From the NCBI GenBank assembly GCA_021816775.1, contig JAKAXA010000007.1, positions 62,001-126,000 on the forward strand: a DNA stretch of 64,000 nt. The letters run 5' to 3'. Origin of the DNA: Pseudomonadota bacterium. GTDB lineage: Bacteria; Pseudomonadota; Gammaproteobacteria; Steroidobacterales; Steroidobacteraceae. Positions 54,054 to 63,511 of the stretch are shown piece after piece (positions within the stretch are counted from its first letter, which is position 1; each line of letters starts with the position of its first letter). Made by a program: the position numbers and the translations under genes. The notes under the pieces were generated by a model, which did not search any database, was not told the DNA's origin, and saw only the letters and a program-made list of their open reading frames with translations.

Positions 54054-54569
54054 ATGACGACACGCCTGGCGGGTTTGGCCGCTCTGACTTTGACGCTGGT
54101 TGGAGCGGCATGCGGGCTCGTCGGGCCCTCGCTCGCTGCGACCGCGACGATATCCTTCGCCAAAGGGTCCCCTCTGCTGAAGGAGCCGCCGCTGAAGATC
54201 GTCGCGATGGCTCCCAAGGGCTCGCTGCACAATCCCTACAACGGCAACGCGCAGATGGCCAAAGCAGGCCACAAGCTGTTCATGAGCTACGGCTGCAGCG
54301 GCTGTCACGGCGGCGGTGGGGGCGGGGGCATGTGTCCGCCGCTGATCAACGGTGTGTGGATTTACGGCGGCAGTGACGACACGCTCTTCCGCCTCATCTC
54401 GCTCGGGTCCAACAGGCTGCATAAGGCCGGCTATCACCGGCAGGCCATCGAAAACGTCGTGGCCCCCATGCCCGAGATGGGAGTCGTGATCAAGCACGCG
54501 AGCGATGTGTGGAAGATCATCACCTGGATCCGCTCGGCCTACCAGGGGCCGCCGGCGCACAAGTACTAA
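54054..54569 (+). CDS. Periplasmic c-type cytochrome, electron acceptor
   Basis: A 171-aa protein with a signal peptide (LAALTLTLVGAACGLVGPSLA) and one haem site C81-S-G-C-H85, followed by a glycine run (GGGGGGG). A likely sixth ligand is Met in APMPEMG. It occupies the xoxG/cytochrome cL place after a quinoprotein dehydrogenase, so it probably takes electrons from it. Start at 54054, with GGAG upstream. Confidence 0.88.
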   Translation: MTTRLAGLAALTLTLVGAACGLVGPSLAATATISFAKGSPLLKEPPLKIVAMAPKGSLHNPYNGNAQMAKAGHKLFMSYGCSGCHGGGGGGGMCPPLINGVWIYGGSDDTLFRLISLGSNRLHKAGYHRQAIENVVAPMPEMGVVIKHASDVWKIITWIRSAYQGPPAHKY

Positions 54570-54579
54570 GGGGGCGATC

Positions 54580-55812
54580 GTGCGGCGCGCGGCCCGGACA
54601 TTGGCGCTGCTGACGCTGGTCTTGCTGGCCAGCGTCAGCGCGTCTGCCGCCTACGCGGCGCCGGTCGCGGCAGGCGGCACAGGACTGAAGACCTTCCACA
54701 TCATCGTCTTGCGCAAGCGATATCATTTCAACCCCGAGACCCTGCCGTCGCTGCTGGAGAGCCACCCGGCCAACCTCGGGGTGGCCGGCGCCGAGGAGGC
54801 GACCTACGAGCTCAATACCGCCGGGAAGTTCATCGGCTGGGATTTCAAGCTGGATGTCATCACCGTGCCGGACGGCGGCAATCTCCTCGCTGCGGCGCAG
54901 AAGCTGCTCGCGCATGGACCGAGGATCATCATCGCCGACCTCAAGGCGAACGATCTGCTGACGCTCTCCGATCTGCCGGCGGCGAAGAATGCCGTGATCC
55001 TCGACATGAGGACGATCGACGACAGCCTGCGTCAGCAGGACTGCCGCGCAAACACCTTTCACCTGCTGCCGAGCCAGGCCATGCGCACCGACGCGCTGGC
55101 CCAATACCTGGTGCTGAAGCGCTGGACGCACTGGTTCATCATTCAGGGGCCGACGCCGCAGGATGCGGTGTACGCGGCGGACATCCGCCGCTCGGCGCAG
55201 CGCTATGGTGCCCACATCGCCGCCGAGAAGGTCTACAACTACAATCCCGGCTCGCGCCGCAGCGACACGGGCTATCAGCAGATTCAAACGCAGATGCCTC
55301 TGGCAACCGAGGTCGACGCCGATTACGACGTGATCTTCGTGGCGGACGAGACGGACCTGTTCGGCGATTATCTTCCCTACAATACCTTCGCGGCACGCCC
55401 GGTCGTGGGGACGCAGGGACTCGTGGCGACGGCCTGGTCCCCGGCCTACCAGGAATATGCGGCCCTGCAGATGCAGCAGAGATTCGATCTGTTCGCCCAT
55501 CGCCGCATGACCGAGCTCGACTACGGCGGATGGCTCGCCGTCAGAATCGTCGGCAACGCCGTCATGCGCGCGGACATCACGACGCCGGTCCCGATGCGCA
55601 AGTACTTGCGCTCGAAGGATTTCCTCGTCCAGGGCTACAAAGGGCAGGGGCTGAACTTCCGCCGCTGGGACCAGCAGCTGCGTCAACCGGTGCTGCTGAT
55701 GACGCCGCTGATGACGGTCTCGATTTCCCCGCAGCATGGATTCCTGCACCCGGGGTACACGACCGACACCCTGGGTTTTGACAAGCCGGAGACAAAATGT
55801 CATCTGCACTGA
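54580..55812 (+). CDS. PQQ-alcohol-system periplasmic substrate-binding protein
   Basis: A 410-aa exported protein (signal LALLTLVLLASVSASAAYAA) of the binding-protein family tied to PQQ alcohol dehydrogenase loci (TIGR03863 as I recall). It has the type I periplasmic fold, with segments FHIIVLRKRYHFNPETL, HWFIIQGPTPQDAVYAADIR and ARPVVGTQGLVATAWSPAYQ. GTG at 54580 follows AGGGGG. It would work with the ABC exporter at 59.9-61.5 kb or as a sensor. The ligand is not known. Confidence 0.85.
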   Translation: MRRAARTLALLTLVLLASVSASAAYAAPVAAGGTGLKTFHIIVLRKRYHFNPETLPSLLESHPANLGVAGAEEATYELNTAGKFIGWDFKLDVITVPDGGNLLAAAQKLLAHGPRIIIADLKANDLLTLSDLPAAKNAVILDMRTIDDSLRQQDCRANTFHLLPSQAMRTDALAQYLVLKRWTHWFIIQGPTPQDAVYAADIRRSAQRYGAHIAAEKVYNYNPGSRRSDTGYQQIQTQMPLATEVDADYDVIFVADETDLFGDYLPYNTFAARPVVGTQGLVATAWSPAYQEYAALQMQQRFDLFAHRRMTELDYGGWLAVRIVGNAVMRADITTPVPMRKYLRSKDFLVQGYKGQGLNFRRWDQQLRQPVLLMTPLMTVSISPQHGFLHPGYTTDTLGFDKPETKCHLH

Positions 55813-56786
55813 CCCGGCGAGGCGCCGCGGTACTGCTCGCTGCGGCCGGCTGCCTCGGCCTGTTCGCGGCACAGGCCCGTGCCACGGAGCTGTTCGTCAC
55901 GAACGAGATCGACGACACGGTGACCGTGCTCAACGGTCAGAACTACAAGGTCATCGCGACGATTCCGACAGACCAGCGGCCGAGAGGGATCGTCGCGACG
56001 CCGGACCACAAATATGTCCTGGTCTGCGACGGCGACTCGAGCAATATCGATGTCATCGACGTGAAGACGCTGAAGGTGGTGCGCAGGATCGACACCGGCC
56101 CGGACCCCGAGACCCTGGCGATGTCCCCGTCGGGCGATAAGGTCTACGTCTCGAATGAGAACAATGCGCTGGTCACGGTCATCAATTTCGCCACCGGCAA
56201 GTGGATCACGCAGGTTCCGGTCGGCATCGAGCCCGAGGGCCTTGCCGTCACCCGGCACGGGCATACCGTGGTGGTCGTGTCCGAGACCACCAGCATGGCG
56301 CATTTCATCGACACGAAGACCTGGAAGGTCGTGGCCAACGTGCTGGTCGATACGCGCCCCAGGATCGCGGAATTCACGCCGGATCAGCACTGGCTGTGGG
56401 TCTCCTCGGAGGTCGGCGGGACGGTGTCGGTGATCAACCCGCGCACCCACAAGATCGTGCACATCATCTACTTCCACATCCCGGGAGTCGACCGGGAGTA
56501 CATCGGACCGGTCGGCGTACGCTTCACGACCGACGGCCGTCTGGCGTTCGTGGCGCTGGGCCGGGCCAATCGAGTGGCCGTGATCAACGCCAAGACCTAC
56601 AGGGTCGAGAAGTACATCCTGGTCGGCCAGCGGCCCTGGCAGATGATGTTCAGCCCGCACCGGCGCCGGCTTTTCGTGGTCAACGGCCTCACGAACGACG
56701 TGACGATCATCGACGTCTCGTCGCTGCAGCCGGTGAGGTCGGTGCCGGTCGGCCGTCTGCCATGGGGCATCGCAGTGATTCCGTGA
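55797..56786 (+). CDS. YVTN-repeat beta-propeller, PQQ-catabolism associated
   Basis: A 329-aa exported seven-bladed propeller. Signal AVLLAAAGCLGLFAAQARA; repeats such as LFVTNEIDDTVTVLNG, VYVSNENNALVTVINFATG, VSVINPRTHKIV and LFVVNGLTNDVTIIDV. Proteins of this kind accompany PQQ ethanol oxidation gene sets (TIGR03866 as I recall). Its function is unproven. It overlaps the previous gene by 16 bases, so the two are co-translated. Confidence 0.88.
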   Translation: MSSALTRRGAAVLLAAAGCLGLFAAQARATELFVTNEIDDTVTVLNGQNYKVIATIPTDQRPRGIVATPDHKYVLVCDGDSSNIDVIDVKTLKVVRRIDTGPDPETLAMSPSGDKVYVSNENNALVTVINFATGKWITQVPVGIEPEGLAVTRHGHTVVVVSETTSMAHFIDTKTWKVVANVLVDTRPRIAEFTPDQHWLWVSSEVGGTVSVINPRTHKIVHIIYFHIPGVDREYIGPVGVRFTTDGRLAFVALGRANRVAVINAKTYRVEKYILVGQRPWQMMFSPHRRRLFVVNGLTNDVTIIDVSSLQPVRSVPVGRLPWGIAVIP

Positions 56787-56884
56787 GCGGGAGGCGGGCG
56801 CGACGCGTTCGTGCCCGCGATGCTCTACGCGGGGCGCCGTCCCCAATGAGAAGGCGGGACAAATCAGAGGCCAGGGGGAGGGCA

Positions 56885-57874
56885 GTGTCGGTGCAGCGCA
56901 TCCGCCTGTATGTCGTGACGTTCGTGATGGCCATGGCCATGGCTGCCGGGCCGGTGGCCGCACGCGCGGAGCCGACGCTGCGCATCGCGGTGTTGAAATT
57001 CGGCACTGTGAACTGGGTGATGGATGTCATCCGGCATCACCACCTGGACCGCGCGAACGGCATTCACATCGAGGAGGTCGCGCTCGCGACCAATCAGGCC
57101 ACCCTGGTGGCGCTGCAGGCCGGCCGCGTCGATTGCGCGGTATCGGACTGGTTGTGGGTCTCGCGCCAGCGCGCCGCGGGGGCCCACTGGAGCTTCTTTC
57201 CGTTCTCGACGGACCTCGGCGCGCTGGTCGCAGCGCGCGGCTCGCCGATTCATCAGCTCTCCGACCTGCGCCATCGGCGGCTCGGCGTGGCCGGCGGACC
57301 GCTCGACAAGAGCTGGGTGATCCTGCAGGCGCTCGCGAAGGAGCAGCACATCGATCTGGCGCGCGAGACGAGCGTCTCCTTCGGCGCTCCGCCGCTGCTC
57401 AATCAGGAGCTGCTGGCGGGCCGGCTCGATGCCGTGCTGACGTTCTGGAACTTCGCCGCGCGGCTGAAGAGCCGCGGCCTGCCGGTGGTCCTGTCCATGA
57501 GCGATGCGTTGCGCCAGCTCGGCTTCACGACCCCGATCCCGCTCGTGGGTTATGTCGTGTCCAGCCGGTGGGCGCGGGCGCATCCGCAGGCCGTGGCCCG
57601 GTTCGTGCGCGCCACGCGCCAGGCGCAGTCCATCCTGGCGACCTCGAACGCCGAGTGGAACTGGCTCGCACGCCGGACCGGGGCCCGCGACGCCGCCGAA
57701 CTGAAGGCGTTTCGGGACGGCTTCCGCGCCGGCATCCCCGCCCATTGGGGCAACCGGGAGCGGCGCGAGGCGAAGGCCCTGTACGCGCTGTTCGCCAAGG
57801 TCGGCGGCAGGAAGCTGGTCGGCAAGAGTCCGACGCTGCAGCCCGGCACGTTCCTCGCCACGGTGCGTTACTGA
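56885..57874 (+). CDS. NitT/TauT-type ABC substrate-binding protein
   Basis: A 329-aa exported protein (signal VVTFVMAMAMAAGPVAARA). Family motifs: LRIAVLKFGTVNWVMDVI, VALATNQATLVALQAGRVDC, VAGGPLDKSWVILQAL and DAVLTFWNFAARL. GTG at 56885 is chosen for the strong GGGGGAGG before it. The permease begins directly after the stop. The ligand is unknown; neighbours suggest something needed for quinoprotein oxidation. Confidence 0.88.
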   Translation: MSVQRIRLYVVTFVMAMAMAAGPVAARAEPTLRIAVLKFGTVNWVMDVIRHHHLDRANGIHIEEVALATNQATLVALQAGRVDCAVSDWLWVSRQRAAGAHWSFFPFSTDLGALVAARGSPIHQLSDLRHRRLGVAGGPLDKSWVILQALAKEQHIDLARETSVSFGAPPLLNQELLAGRLDAVLTFWNFAARLKSRGLPVVLSMSDALRQLGFTTPIPLVGYVVSSRWARAHPQAVARFVRATRQAQSILATSNAEWNWLARRTGARDAAELKAFRDGFRAGIPAHWGNRERREAKALYALFAKVGGRKLVGKSPTLQPGTFLATVRY

Positions 57875-58660
57875 ATGAGCGTGCCGAGCGACGCACCGCG
57901 TGTCTCGTCCTGGCTGGTGGGCTCCTCGCTGGCGCAGCGCATCGCCTCGGTCGCCCTGTTCATCGTGGTCTGGCAGGTCACGGCCGATGCGCTGCACAGC
58001 CGGCTGCTGCCCTCGGCCACGGCCGTGCTCATCGCGCTGGTGCACATGTGCGCCGACGGCTCGCTGCCGCTGAATCTCGGTATCACCCTCGCGCGGGTCG
58101 TGGCCGCCTTCGTCGTGGCGATGGTCGTCGGCACGGCGATCGGCATCGTGATGGGCCGCTCGCGGACCCTGGACGTGCTGTTCGACAGCTGGCTCGTGCT
58201 GCTGCTCAACCTGCCGGCGCTCGTGATCATCGTGCTCGCCTACGTCTGGTTCGGGCTCACGGAGGCCGCGGCGATCGGCGCAGTGGCGGTGAACAAGATC
58301 CCGGCGGTCGCCGTGACGCTGCGCGAGGGCGCCCGCGCGCTCGAGCGGAACTATGCGGACATGGCGCAGAGCTTCCGGATCGGCCGCTGGCGCACGCTGC
58401 GCCACGTGATCATGCCGCAGCTGTATCCGTACATCTTCGCGGCGGCCCGCTCGGGCCTGGCGCTGGTGTGGAAGATCGTGCTCATCGTGGAGCTGCTCGG
58501 GATGAGCAACGGCGTCGGCTTCGAGATTCAGCTGTACTTCCAGCAGTTCGACGTGACCCGCATCCTCGCCTATACCATTGCCTTCGTGGCGGTGATCCAG
58601 CTGATCGAATGGGCGATCTTTCAGCCGCTGGAGCGGCGCGCCGCGCGATGGCGTCCGTGA
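57875..58660 (+). CDS. NitT/TauT-type ABC permease
   Basis: A 261-aa inner-membrane protein with about six helices. The EAA loop that contacts the ATPase is clear (EGARALERNYADMAQSFRIG). It starts at the base after the binding-protein stop and overlaps the ATPase gene by 13 bases, a full importer set. Confidence 0.92.
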   Translation: MSVPSDAPRVSSWLVGSSLAQRIASVALFIVVWQVTADALHSRLLPSATAVLIALVHMCADGSLPLNLGITLARVVAAFVVAMVVGTAIGIVMGRSRTLDVLFDSWLVLLLNLPALVIIVLAYVWFGLTEAAAIGAVAVNKIPAVAVTLREGARALERNYADMAQSFRIGRWRTLRHVIMPQLYPYIFAAARSGLALVWKIVLIVELLGMSNGVGFEIQLYFQQFDVTRILAYTIAFVAVIQLIEWAIFQPLERRAARWRP

Positions 58661-59463
58661 CCCCGGCCCTGCTCGCCGAGATCCGCGAGAAGCGCTATGC
58701 GCGCGCGCGCGGGGCGAGCCCCCACGTGGCCCTCGCCAGCCTGTCTCTGCGCATCGCGCCCGGGGAGATCGTGGCGCTCGTCGGGCCGTCGGGCTGCGGC
58801 AAGACGACGTTTCTCAACATCGTCGCCGGACTCGACCGCGAGTTCGACGGGCAGGTGCGGCTGGCGGCGCGCGAGGACGGCGATCCGGCGCGCATCGGCT
58901 ACGTCTTTCAGGAGCCCCGGCTGCTCCCGTGGCGAACGGTCTACGAGAACATCGCACTGGTGCTGCCGCCGCAGCGCGCCGATCCGCTCATCGCCGAGCT
59001 GCTGAAGGCGGTCGGTCTGGCCGACGCGCGGGACCTGTATCCGGCGCAGCTGTCGGTGGGCATGAGCCGGCGCGTGGCCATCGCACGCGCCTTCGCGATC
59101 GAGCCCGATCTGCTGTTGATGGATGAGCCGTTCGTCTCCCTGGATCACGACACCGTGGAGCAGCTGCGCGAGCTGTTGCTGAAGCTGTGGCATGCACGGC
59201 CCACGACGGTGCTGTTCGTGACGCACGATCTGCGCGAGGCGCTGGTGCTCGCCGATCGCCTGGTGCTGCTGTCGGCATCGCCGGCGCACGTGGTGGGGCA
59301 CGTCCCGGTGAATCTTGGGCGCAATCACCGCCCGAGCAGCAGCGAGATCGAGCTGCTGCGCGATGAAGTCCTGCGCCAGCACCGTGAGCTGATCGGCGGC
59401 GCGCCGGCGATGGGGCCGCTCGAGCCGCCGGCCATCGCCTCTCCGACGGCCGGCGAGCGATGA
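58648..59463 (+). CDS. NitT/TauT-type ABC ATPase
   Basis: A 271-aa ATPase. Walker A VGPSGCGKTTFLNIVAG, Q-loop YVFQEPRLLPWRTV, Walker B LLLMDEPFVSLDHDT, H-loop VTHD. The signature is LSVGMSRRVAIARAF, with Val-Gly in place of the usual Gly-Gly, a common variant in this subfamily. It powers the importer of the two genes upstream. Confidence 0.92.
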   Translation: MASVTPALLAEIREKRYARARGASPHVALASLSLRIAPGEIVALVGPSGCGKTTFLNIVAGLDREFDGQVRLAAREDGDPARIGYVFQEPRLLPWRTVYENIALVLPPQRADPLIAELLKAVGLADARDLYPAQLSVGMSRRVAIARAFAIEPDLLLMDEPFVSLDHDTVEQLRELLLKLWHARPTTVLFVTHDLREALVLADRLVLLSASPAHVVGHVPVNLGRNHRPSSSEIELLRDEVLRQHRELIGGAPAMGPLEPPAIASPTAGER

Positions 59464-59872
59464 GTTGCTGCGGGGCGCATGCGCTGTTGGATCCGGGGAG
59501 CGATCATCCCGGTCGCGATGCTGCCGCGGGCAACATCGCACGCGCGGTGGGCCACACGCGTGCGCCGCTCGATGAGTCCGCGGCGAACACGACGCGCGCG
59601 GCCCGTATCGAGCGCGCCGCGCGAGGCGGGGCATTGGGGAAAGAGGCTGTACAAGCGTGCGTATTGTGGCATATTGCCTGCCGATACGAACCGTTCCGGC
59701 CCCGGAGGGGACATCGGCGGGGCAGGAACATGGACCGTGTACGCTTGAGGGGAGCGGCCGCAGACACCGGCCGCTGCGCATGACGATCGTGCGAAATCGA
59801 ATCGCGGGAATCTGTCGGGCCCTGCGCCCGATCGAACGGTGCTCGGCGTCGGCCATGAGGCGGTGAAGCGCG
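59464..59872. other. Gene-poor spacer with possible sigma54 promoter and hairpin
   Basis: Contains TGGCATATTGCCTGC (59667-59681), a GG-N10-GC element weaker than the two other sigma54 sites (CTGC rather than TTGC at -12). An 8-bp stem AGCGGCCG/CGGCCGCT lies at 59753-59760 and 59768-59775. A 107-codon frame from 59460 looks like chance. Confidence 0.4.
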
Positions 59873-60664
59873 ATGTTGGCTGTCAAAGCAGAAGCGGCGG
59901 AGCAGGGTGGGGCGGGCGCGCCGGCAGAGGAGGCCCCACCGCTCGTCGTTGAGGGACTCAGCCACTCCTTCGGCGAGCGGCAGGCCCTGCGCAACGTCTC
60001 CTTCAGGCTCAACCGTGGCGACCGCACCATGCTGCTTGGCCTCAATGGCGCGGGCAAGACCACCCTGTTCTCCCTGATCACCCGCCTGTACAACCATCGC
60101 AGCGGCTCGATCCGGATCTTCGGCTGGGAGATCAAGGACAAGCCCTCCGAGGCGCTCGCCCGGCTCGGGGTCGTGTTTCAGCTGGCGACCCTGGACCTGG
60201 AACTGTCGGTCGCGCAGAACCTCTTCTATCACGCCGCCCTGCACGGCCTGCCGCGCCGCGAGGCCGCCGTCCGCCTGAAGCGTGAGATCGAGCGCGTCGG
60301 CCTGACAGACCGGCTGCGCGAGCACGCGCGCACGTTGAGCGGCGGTCAGCGCCGCCGCGTGGAGATCGCGCGCGCGCTGGTGCATCAGCCGAAGCTGCTG
60401 CTGCTCGATGAGCCGACCGTGGGGCTGGACGTCGCGAGCCGTCAGTTCCTCCTCGATCATGTCCGCAGACTGTGCGATGAACGCGGGATCGCCGCGCTGT
60501 GGGCGACCCACCTGATCGATGAGGTCGATCCGGGTGCCCGCGTGATCGTCCTGCACCAGGGCCGGATCCTCGCCGAGGGGCCGGTGCCGGAGGTGATCCG
60601 TCGCGCGAACGCCTCATCGATGCGCGAGGCCTTCGATAAACTCACCGGCGAGCGCGGCGAATGA
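59873..60664 (+). CDS. ABC ATPase, PQQ alcohol-dehydrogenase system
   Basis: A 263-aa ATPase of the ABC-2 exporter type: Walker A LLGLNGAGKTTLFSLIT, signature LSGGQRRRVEIARAL, Walker B LLLLDEPTVGLD, switch WATHLIDEV. The family is tied to PQQ alcohol oxidation loci (TIGR03864 as I recall; PedB-like). It overlaps its permease by 4 bases (ATGA). Confidence 0.92.
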   Translation: MLAVKAEAAEQGGAGAPAEEAPPLVVEGLSHSFGERQALRNVSFRLNRGDRTMLLGLNGAGKTTLFSLITRLYNHRSGSIRIFGWEIKDKPSEALARLGVVFQLATLDLELSVAQNLFYHAALHGLPRREAAVRLKREIERVGLTDRLREHARTLSGGQRRRVEIARALVHQPKLLLLDEPTVGLDVASRQFLLDHVRRLCDERGIAALWATHLIDEVDPGARVIVLHQGRILAEGPVPEVIRRANASSMREAFDKLTGERGE

Positions 60665-61467
60665 CGCCGATCCACTACGTGCGCTGCCTGCGCGGCATCA
60701 TCTGGCGCGAGGCGCTGCGCTTCCTCAACCAGCGCGGGCGGTTCCTCGCGGCCCTGGTGCGGCCGCTGGTGTGGCTGCTGATCTTCGCCACGGGATTCCG
60801 CTTCGTGCTCGGCGTGTCCATCATTCCGCCGTATCAGACCTACATCCCCTACCAGGTGTACATCGCGCCCGGGCTGATCGGCATGATCCTGATGTTTCAA
60901 GGCATGCAGAGCTCGCTGTCGATGGTCTGGGACCGAGAGACGGGCAGCATGCGCACGCTGCTGGTGAGCCCGCTGCCGCGCTGGTACCTGCTCACCTCGA
61001 AGCTGATCGCGGCGGTCATCGTCTCGGTGCTGCAGGCGTACGTCTTTCTGTTCATCGCCTATTTCTGGGGGGTGCATCCGCCGCGGCTCGGCTACCTCAC
61101 CGTGCTGCCGGCGTTGATTCTGGCGGGCATGATGCTGAGCGGGCTTGGCCTGTTCCTGTCCTCGGTGATCCGTCAGCTGGAGAATTTCGCCGGCGTGATG
61201 AATTTCGTGATCTTCCCGATGTTCTTCGCCTCGTCTGCGCTCTATCCGCTCTGGACCGTGAAGCAGGCGAACCTGAAGCTCTACTACCTCTGCATGGCGA
61301 ATCCGTTCACACATGCCGTGGAGCTGATTCGCTTCGCGCTGTACGAGAAGTTCAATCTCGAGGCCTTCGCCGTCGTCGCCGGCTCGCTCGTGGTCTTCAT
61401 GACCCTCGCCATCCTCGGCTACGACCCCGGGCGCGGGCTCATCGCACGCCGGGCCGGCACCGAGTGA
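60661..61467 (+). CDS. ABC-2 type permease (PedC-like)
   Basis: A 268-aa inner-membrane protein with six helices and the ABC-2 signature region (MILMFQGMQSSLSMVWDRET; MRTLLVSPLPRWYLL). PedC-like permeases occur with PQQ ethanol dehydrogenase genes in pseudomonads. The substrate is not established; it may export a toxic intermediate or assist maturation. Confidence 0.9.
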   Translation: MTPIHYVRCLRGIIWREALRFLNQRGRFLAALVRPLVWLLIFATGFRFVLGVSIIPPYQTYIPYQVYIAPGLIGMILMFQGMQSSLSMVWDRETGSMRTLLVSPLPRWYLLTSKLIAAVIVSVLQAYVFLFIAYFWGVHPPRLGYLTVLPALILAGMMLSGLGLFLSSVIRQLENFAGVMNFVIFPMFFASSALYPLWTVKQANLKLYYLCMANPFTHAVELIRFALYEKFNLEAFAVVAGSLVVFMTLAILGYDPGRGLIARRAGTE

Positions 61468-61686
61468 CCGCGCGGCGGGCGGTTTGACGGGCGCTGAACG
61501 GCTCCCGGGCCGCGCCGGTGAGGCTCGGCCCGGAACACGCCGATCGTCATCCCGTGCGCCGGCGGCGGCGCGCAGCGGGCGCTCGCGGCAACGCCAGTGG
61601 CGGGATGCGCCGGTGGGTCAGCCCACCGCAGGCGCTGCACGGGAGCGCGGCCGATATCCGCGGAGCCACCCGCGATCCCTGACCCG

Positions 61687-62553
61687 TCAGAGGCTCTTCG
61701 GCACGACCCGAAGCAGCACCCGCGCGAGGCCCGGGACCCGCTTCGGGCGCAGCAGGCGGGCGTCGTAGCGGGCCATGCGCCGGTCGTTCTCGGCGAGGCA
61801 CATCGCCAGCAGTCCGTGCAGCGTCACGGGCGCACCGATGTCCTGGTGCGCTGTCAGGGTGAAATTCTCGCCTGAGGCCGGCGCGCCGCTGCCGCCGAGA
61901 CTGCGGGCGGTCTTCACCCGCGAGGCGACCTGCTTCAGGATGATCCACGCACAGCGCGCACGGAAGGCCGGCCGCTTCCACCAGGCAAGCTGCATGCGGC
62001 GCGCCTTGACCCAGTTGACGAAGAAGAGGATGTGGCGCACCTCCTCCTCCATCACCGGCTCGAACACCGTCACCAGCGCCGCCGGAAAGTAACCCGACTC
62101 TCGTGCGAGCGCGAACAGGCCGAAGGCGAAAAACGAATCGAAGCATTCCCCGAAGCCGGCGAAGAGAAAATCATCCTCCAGGTGGCGCGGCGCGTAGGGC
62201 GGCGGGAACTCGATCGGAATGCGGTAATGCGCGGTGAGCGCGGCGAGCAGGCGCGCGTGGCGCTGCTCCTCGAGGCCCTGCAGCGCGATCGCGCGGCGCA
62301 ACTGCGGGTCGGCCTCGAGCGCCGCGGCGGCGGTGATGGTGTTGGAGGTGACGTTCTCGGTGGACACTGCCTCCTGCCAGAAGGGCAGGCCGGTCAGGCG
62401 CTTGAGCTGCTCGTCCGAGAGGCGGGGCCAGTCGATGCGCTGCGGATCGTACTCGAGGTGGGTCGCGAAGAAGAACTCGGCGAGCAGTCGCTTGTGCTCG
62501 GGCGATCCGGCGCGCAGCGGGGGCGATTCACAGTCGGCCGGAACCGCGGACAT
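61687..62553 (-). CDS. Ferritin-like di-iron protein in the hopanoid locus
   Basis: A 288-aa all-helical protein. It has two ExxH-type pairs, GLEEQRHARLLAAL (about 103-116) and MEEEVRHILFFVNW (about 170-183), plus a Glu in FGECFDSFF, enough for a di-iron centre of the ferritin/rubrerythrin fold. The start at 62553 overlaps hpnL by 26 bases, so it is in an operon after hpnK-hpnL. I do not know a described hopanoid enzyme of this kind. It may be an oxygenase or an iron store. Confidence 0.75.
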   Translation of the reverse strand: MSAVPADCESPPLRAGSPEHKRLLAEFFFATHLEYDPQRIDWPRLSDEQLKRLTGLPFWQEAVSTENVTSNTITAAAALEADPQLRRAIALQGLEEQRHARLLAALTAHYRIPIEFPPPYAPRHLEDDFLFAGFGECFDSFFAFGLFALARESGYFPAALVTVFEPVMEEEVRHILFFVNWVKARRMQLAWWKRPAFRARCAWIILKQVASRVKTARSLGGSGAPASGENFTLTAHQDIGAPVTLHGLLAMCLAENDRRMARYDARLLRPKRVPGLARVLLRVVPKSL

Positions 62554-63511
62554 GGTGAAACTCCCTCTTTCCTTCAGTCCAGTACCACGATAGCAGCGCC
62601 GGCGCACTGAAGAGAATCTCCCGCATGCGCTTGGTCAGCGACAGCGCCAGGGCGAGGTCGGCGTCGATGCCGAGCAGCCGTCCGACCCCGACCAGGGTGG
62701 CTTCCTGAACGCCGAGTCCCGCCGGCACCACGAAGATGAAATTGCGCGCCGCCTGAGTCAGGCTCTCGAGAACGAGCGCCGCTTCGAAACTCACCGCATG
62801 GCCGAGCCAGCGCAAGGCGAGCCACGTCTCGAGCGTTCCGGCGATCAGGCCCGCGAGCTGCCACAGCATGGTGCGCGCCCAGCGCGTCCAGTCGGCAATC
62901 AGCGAGCGCACTGCGGCATCGAGCGCGCTCCACTTGCCGTTCAGGAAGCGCAGCGTCTCCGGCCCGAGCATCTTCACCGCGATCTTCTCGAGCCGCTCGA
63001 ACACCGAGCCGTAGTGCAGCAGGGCGGCGGCGAGGAGGAACACCGGCAGGCTCGCGGCGAGCCCGATGAGCACATCGCTCGCGTCGTGCACCATGCCGAT
63101 GAGGCTGAGCAGGCAAGTGACCCCGAGCAGCACGAACAGGTACTGACTGAACAGGGTCACCAGGAGCTCGGCCGTGACACTGGCCGCGGCCCACACCCCG
63201 TCGACTCCGCCGGCCGCGAGCAGGCGGATGCCGACGAGGTCGCCGCCGATGTTGGCCACCGGCAACAGCCGGTTGACCGCCTCGCGCACGGTGGCGATCC
63301 AGAACAGGCGCACGGCGCTCACGCGCCGGTTGAGCAGCGCCTGCCAGCCGCGCGAGTCGAGCAGGATCGGCAGCGCGTGCAGAGGCACCAGCCACAGCAG
63401 CACCCAGCCGGCGCGCGCGATCGGCGTGAGGATGGCCGTGCCCTCGCGCGCCAGCAGCACGACCAGCAGGGTCAGCCCCGCGAGCAGCGCGATCCGGACG
63501 GTCAGTCTCAT
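62528..63511 (-). CDS. hpnL: Hopanoid-associated membrane protein HpnL
   Basis: A 327-aa protein of the UPF0104/flippase-like family with about eight membrane segments. Typical regions: REAVNRLLPVANIGGDLVGI and FIFVVPAGLGVQEATLVGVG. In this position after hpnK it matches HpnL, thought to help transport or modify hopanoids. It overlaps hpnK by 4 bases. Confidence 0.88.
   Translation of the reverse strand: MRLTVRIALLAGLTLLVVLLAREGTAILTPIARAGWVLLWLVPLHALPILLDSRGWQALLNRRVSAVRLFWIATVREAVNRLLPVANIGGDLVGIRLLAAGGVDGVWAAASVTAELLVTLFSQYLFVLLGVTCLLSLIGMVHDASDVLIGLAASLPVFLLAAALLHYGSVFERLEKIAVKMLGPETLRFLNGKWSALDAAVRSLIADWTRWARTMLWQLAGLIAGTLETWLALRWLGHAVSFEAALVLESLTQAARNFIFVVPAGLGVQEATLVGVGRLLGIDADLALALSLTKRMREILFSAPALLSWYWTEGKREFHHVRGSGRL

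Noticed and set aside
59460-59783. 107-codon frame starting at the ABC ATPase stop
   Set aside because: The ATGA overlap is attractive, but the translation is Arg/Ala-rich without structure or motif, and a -24/-12-like site lies inside it.
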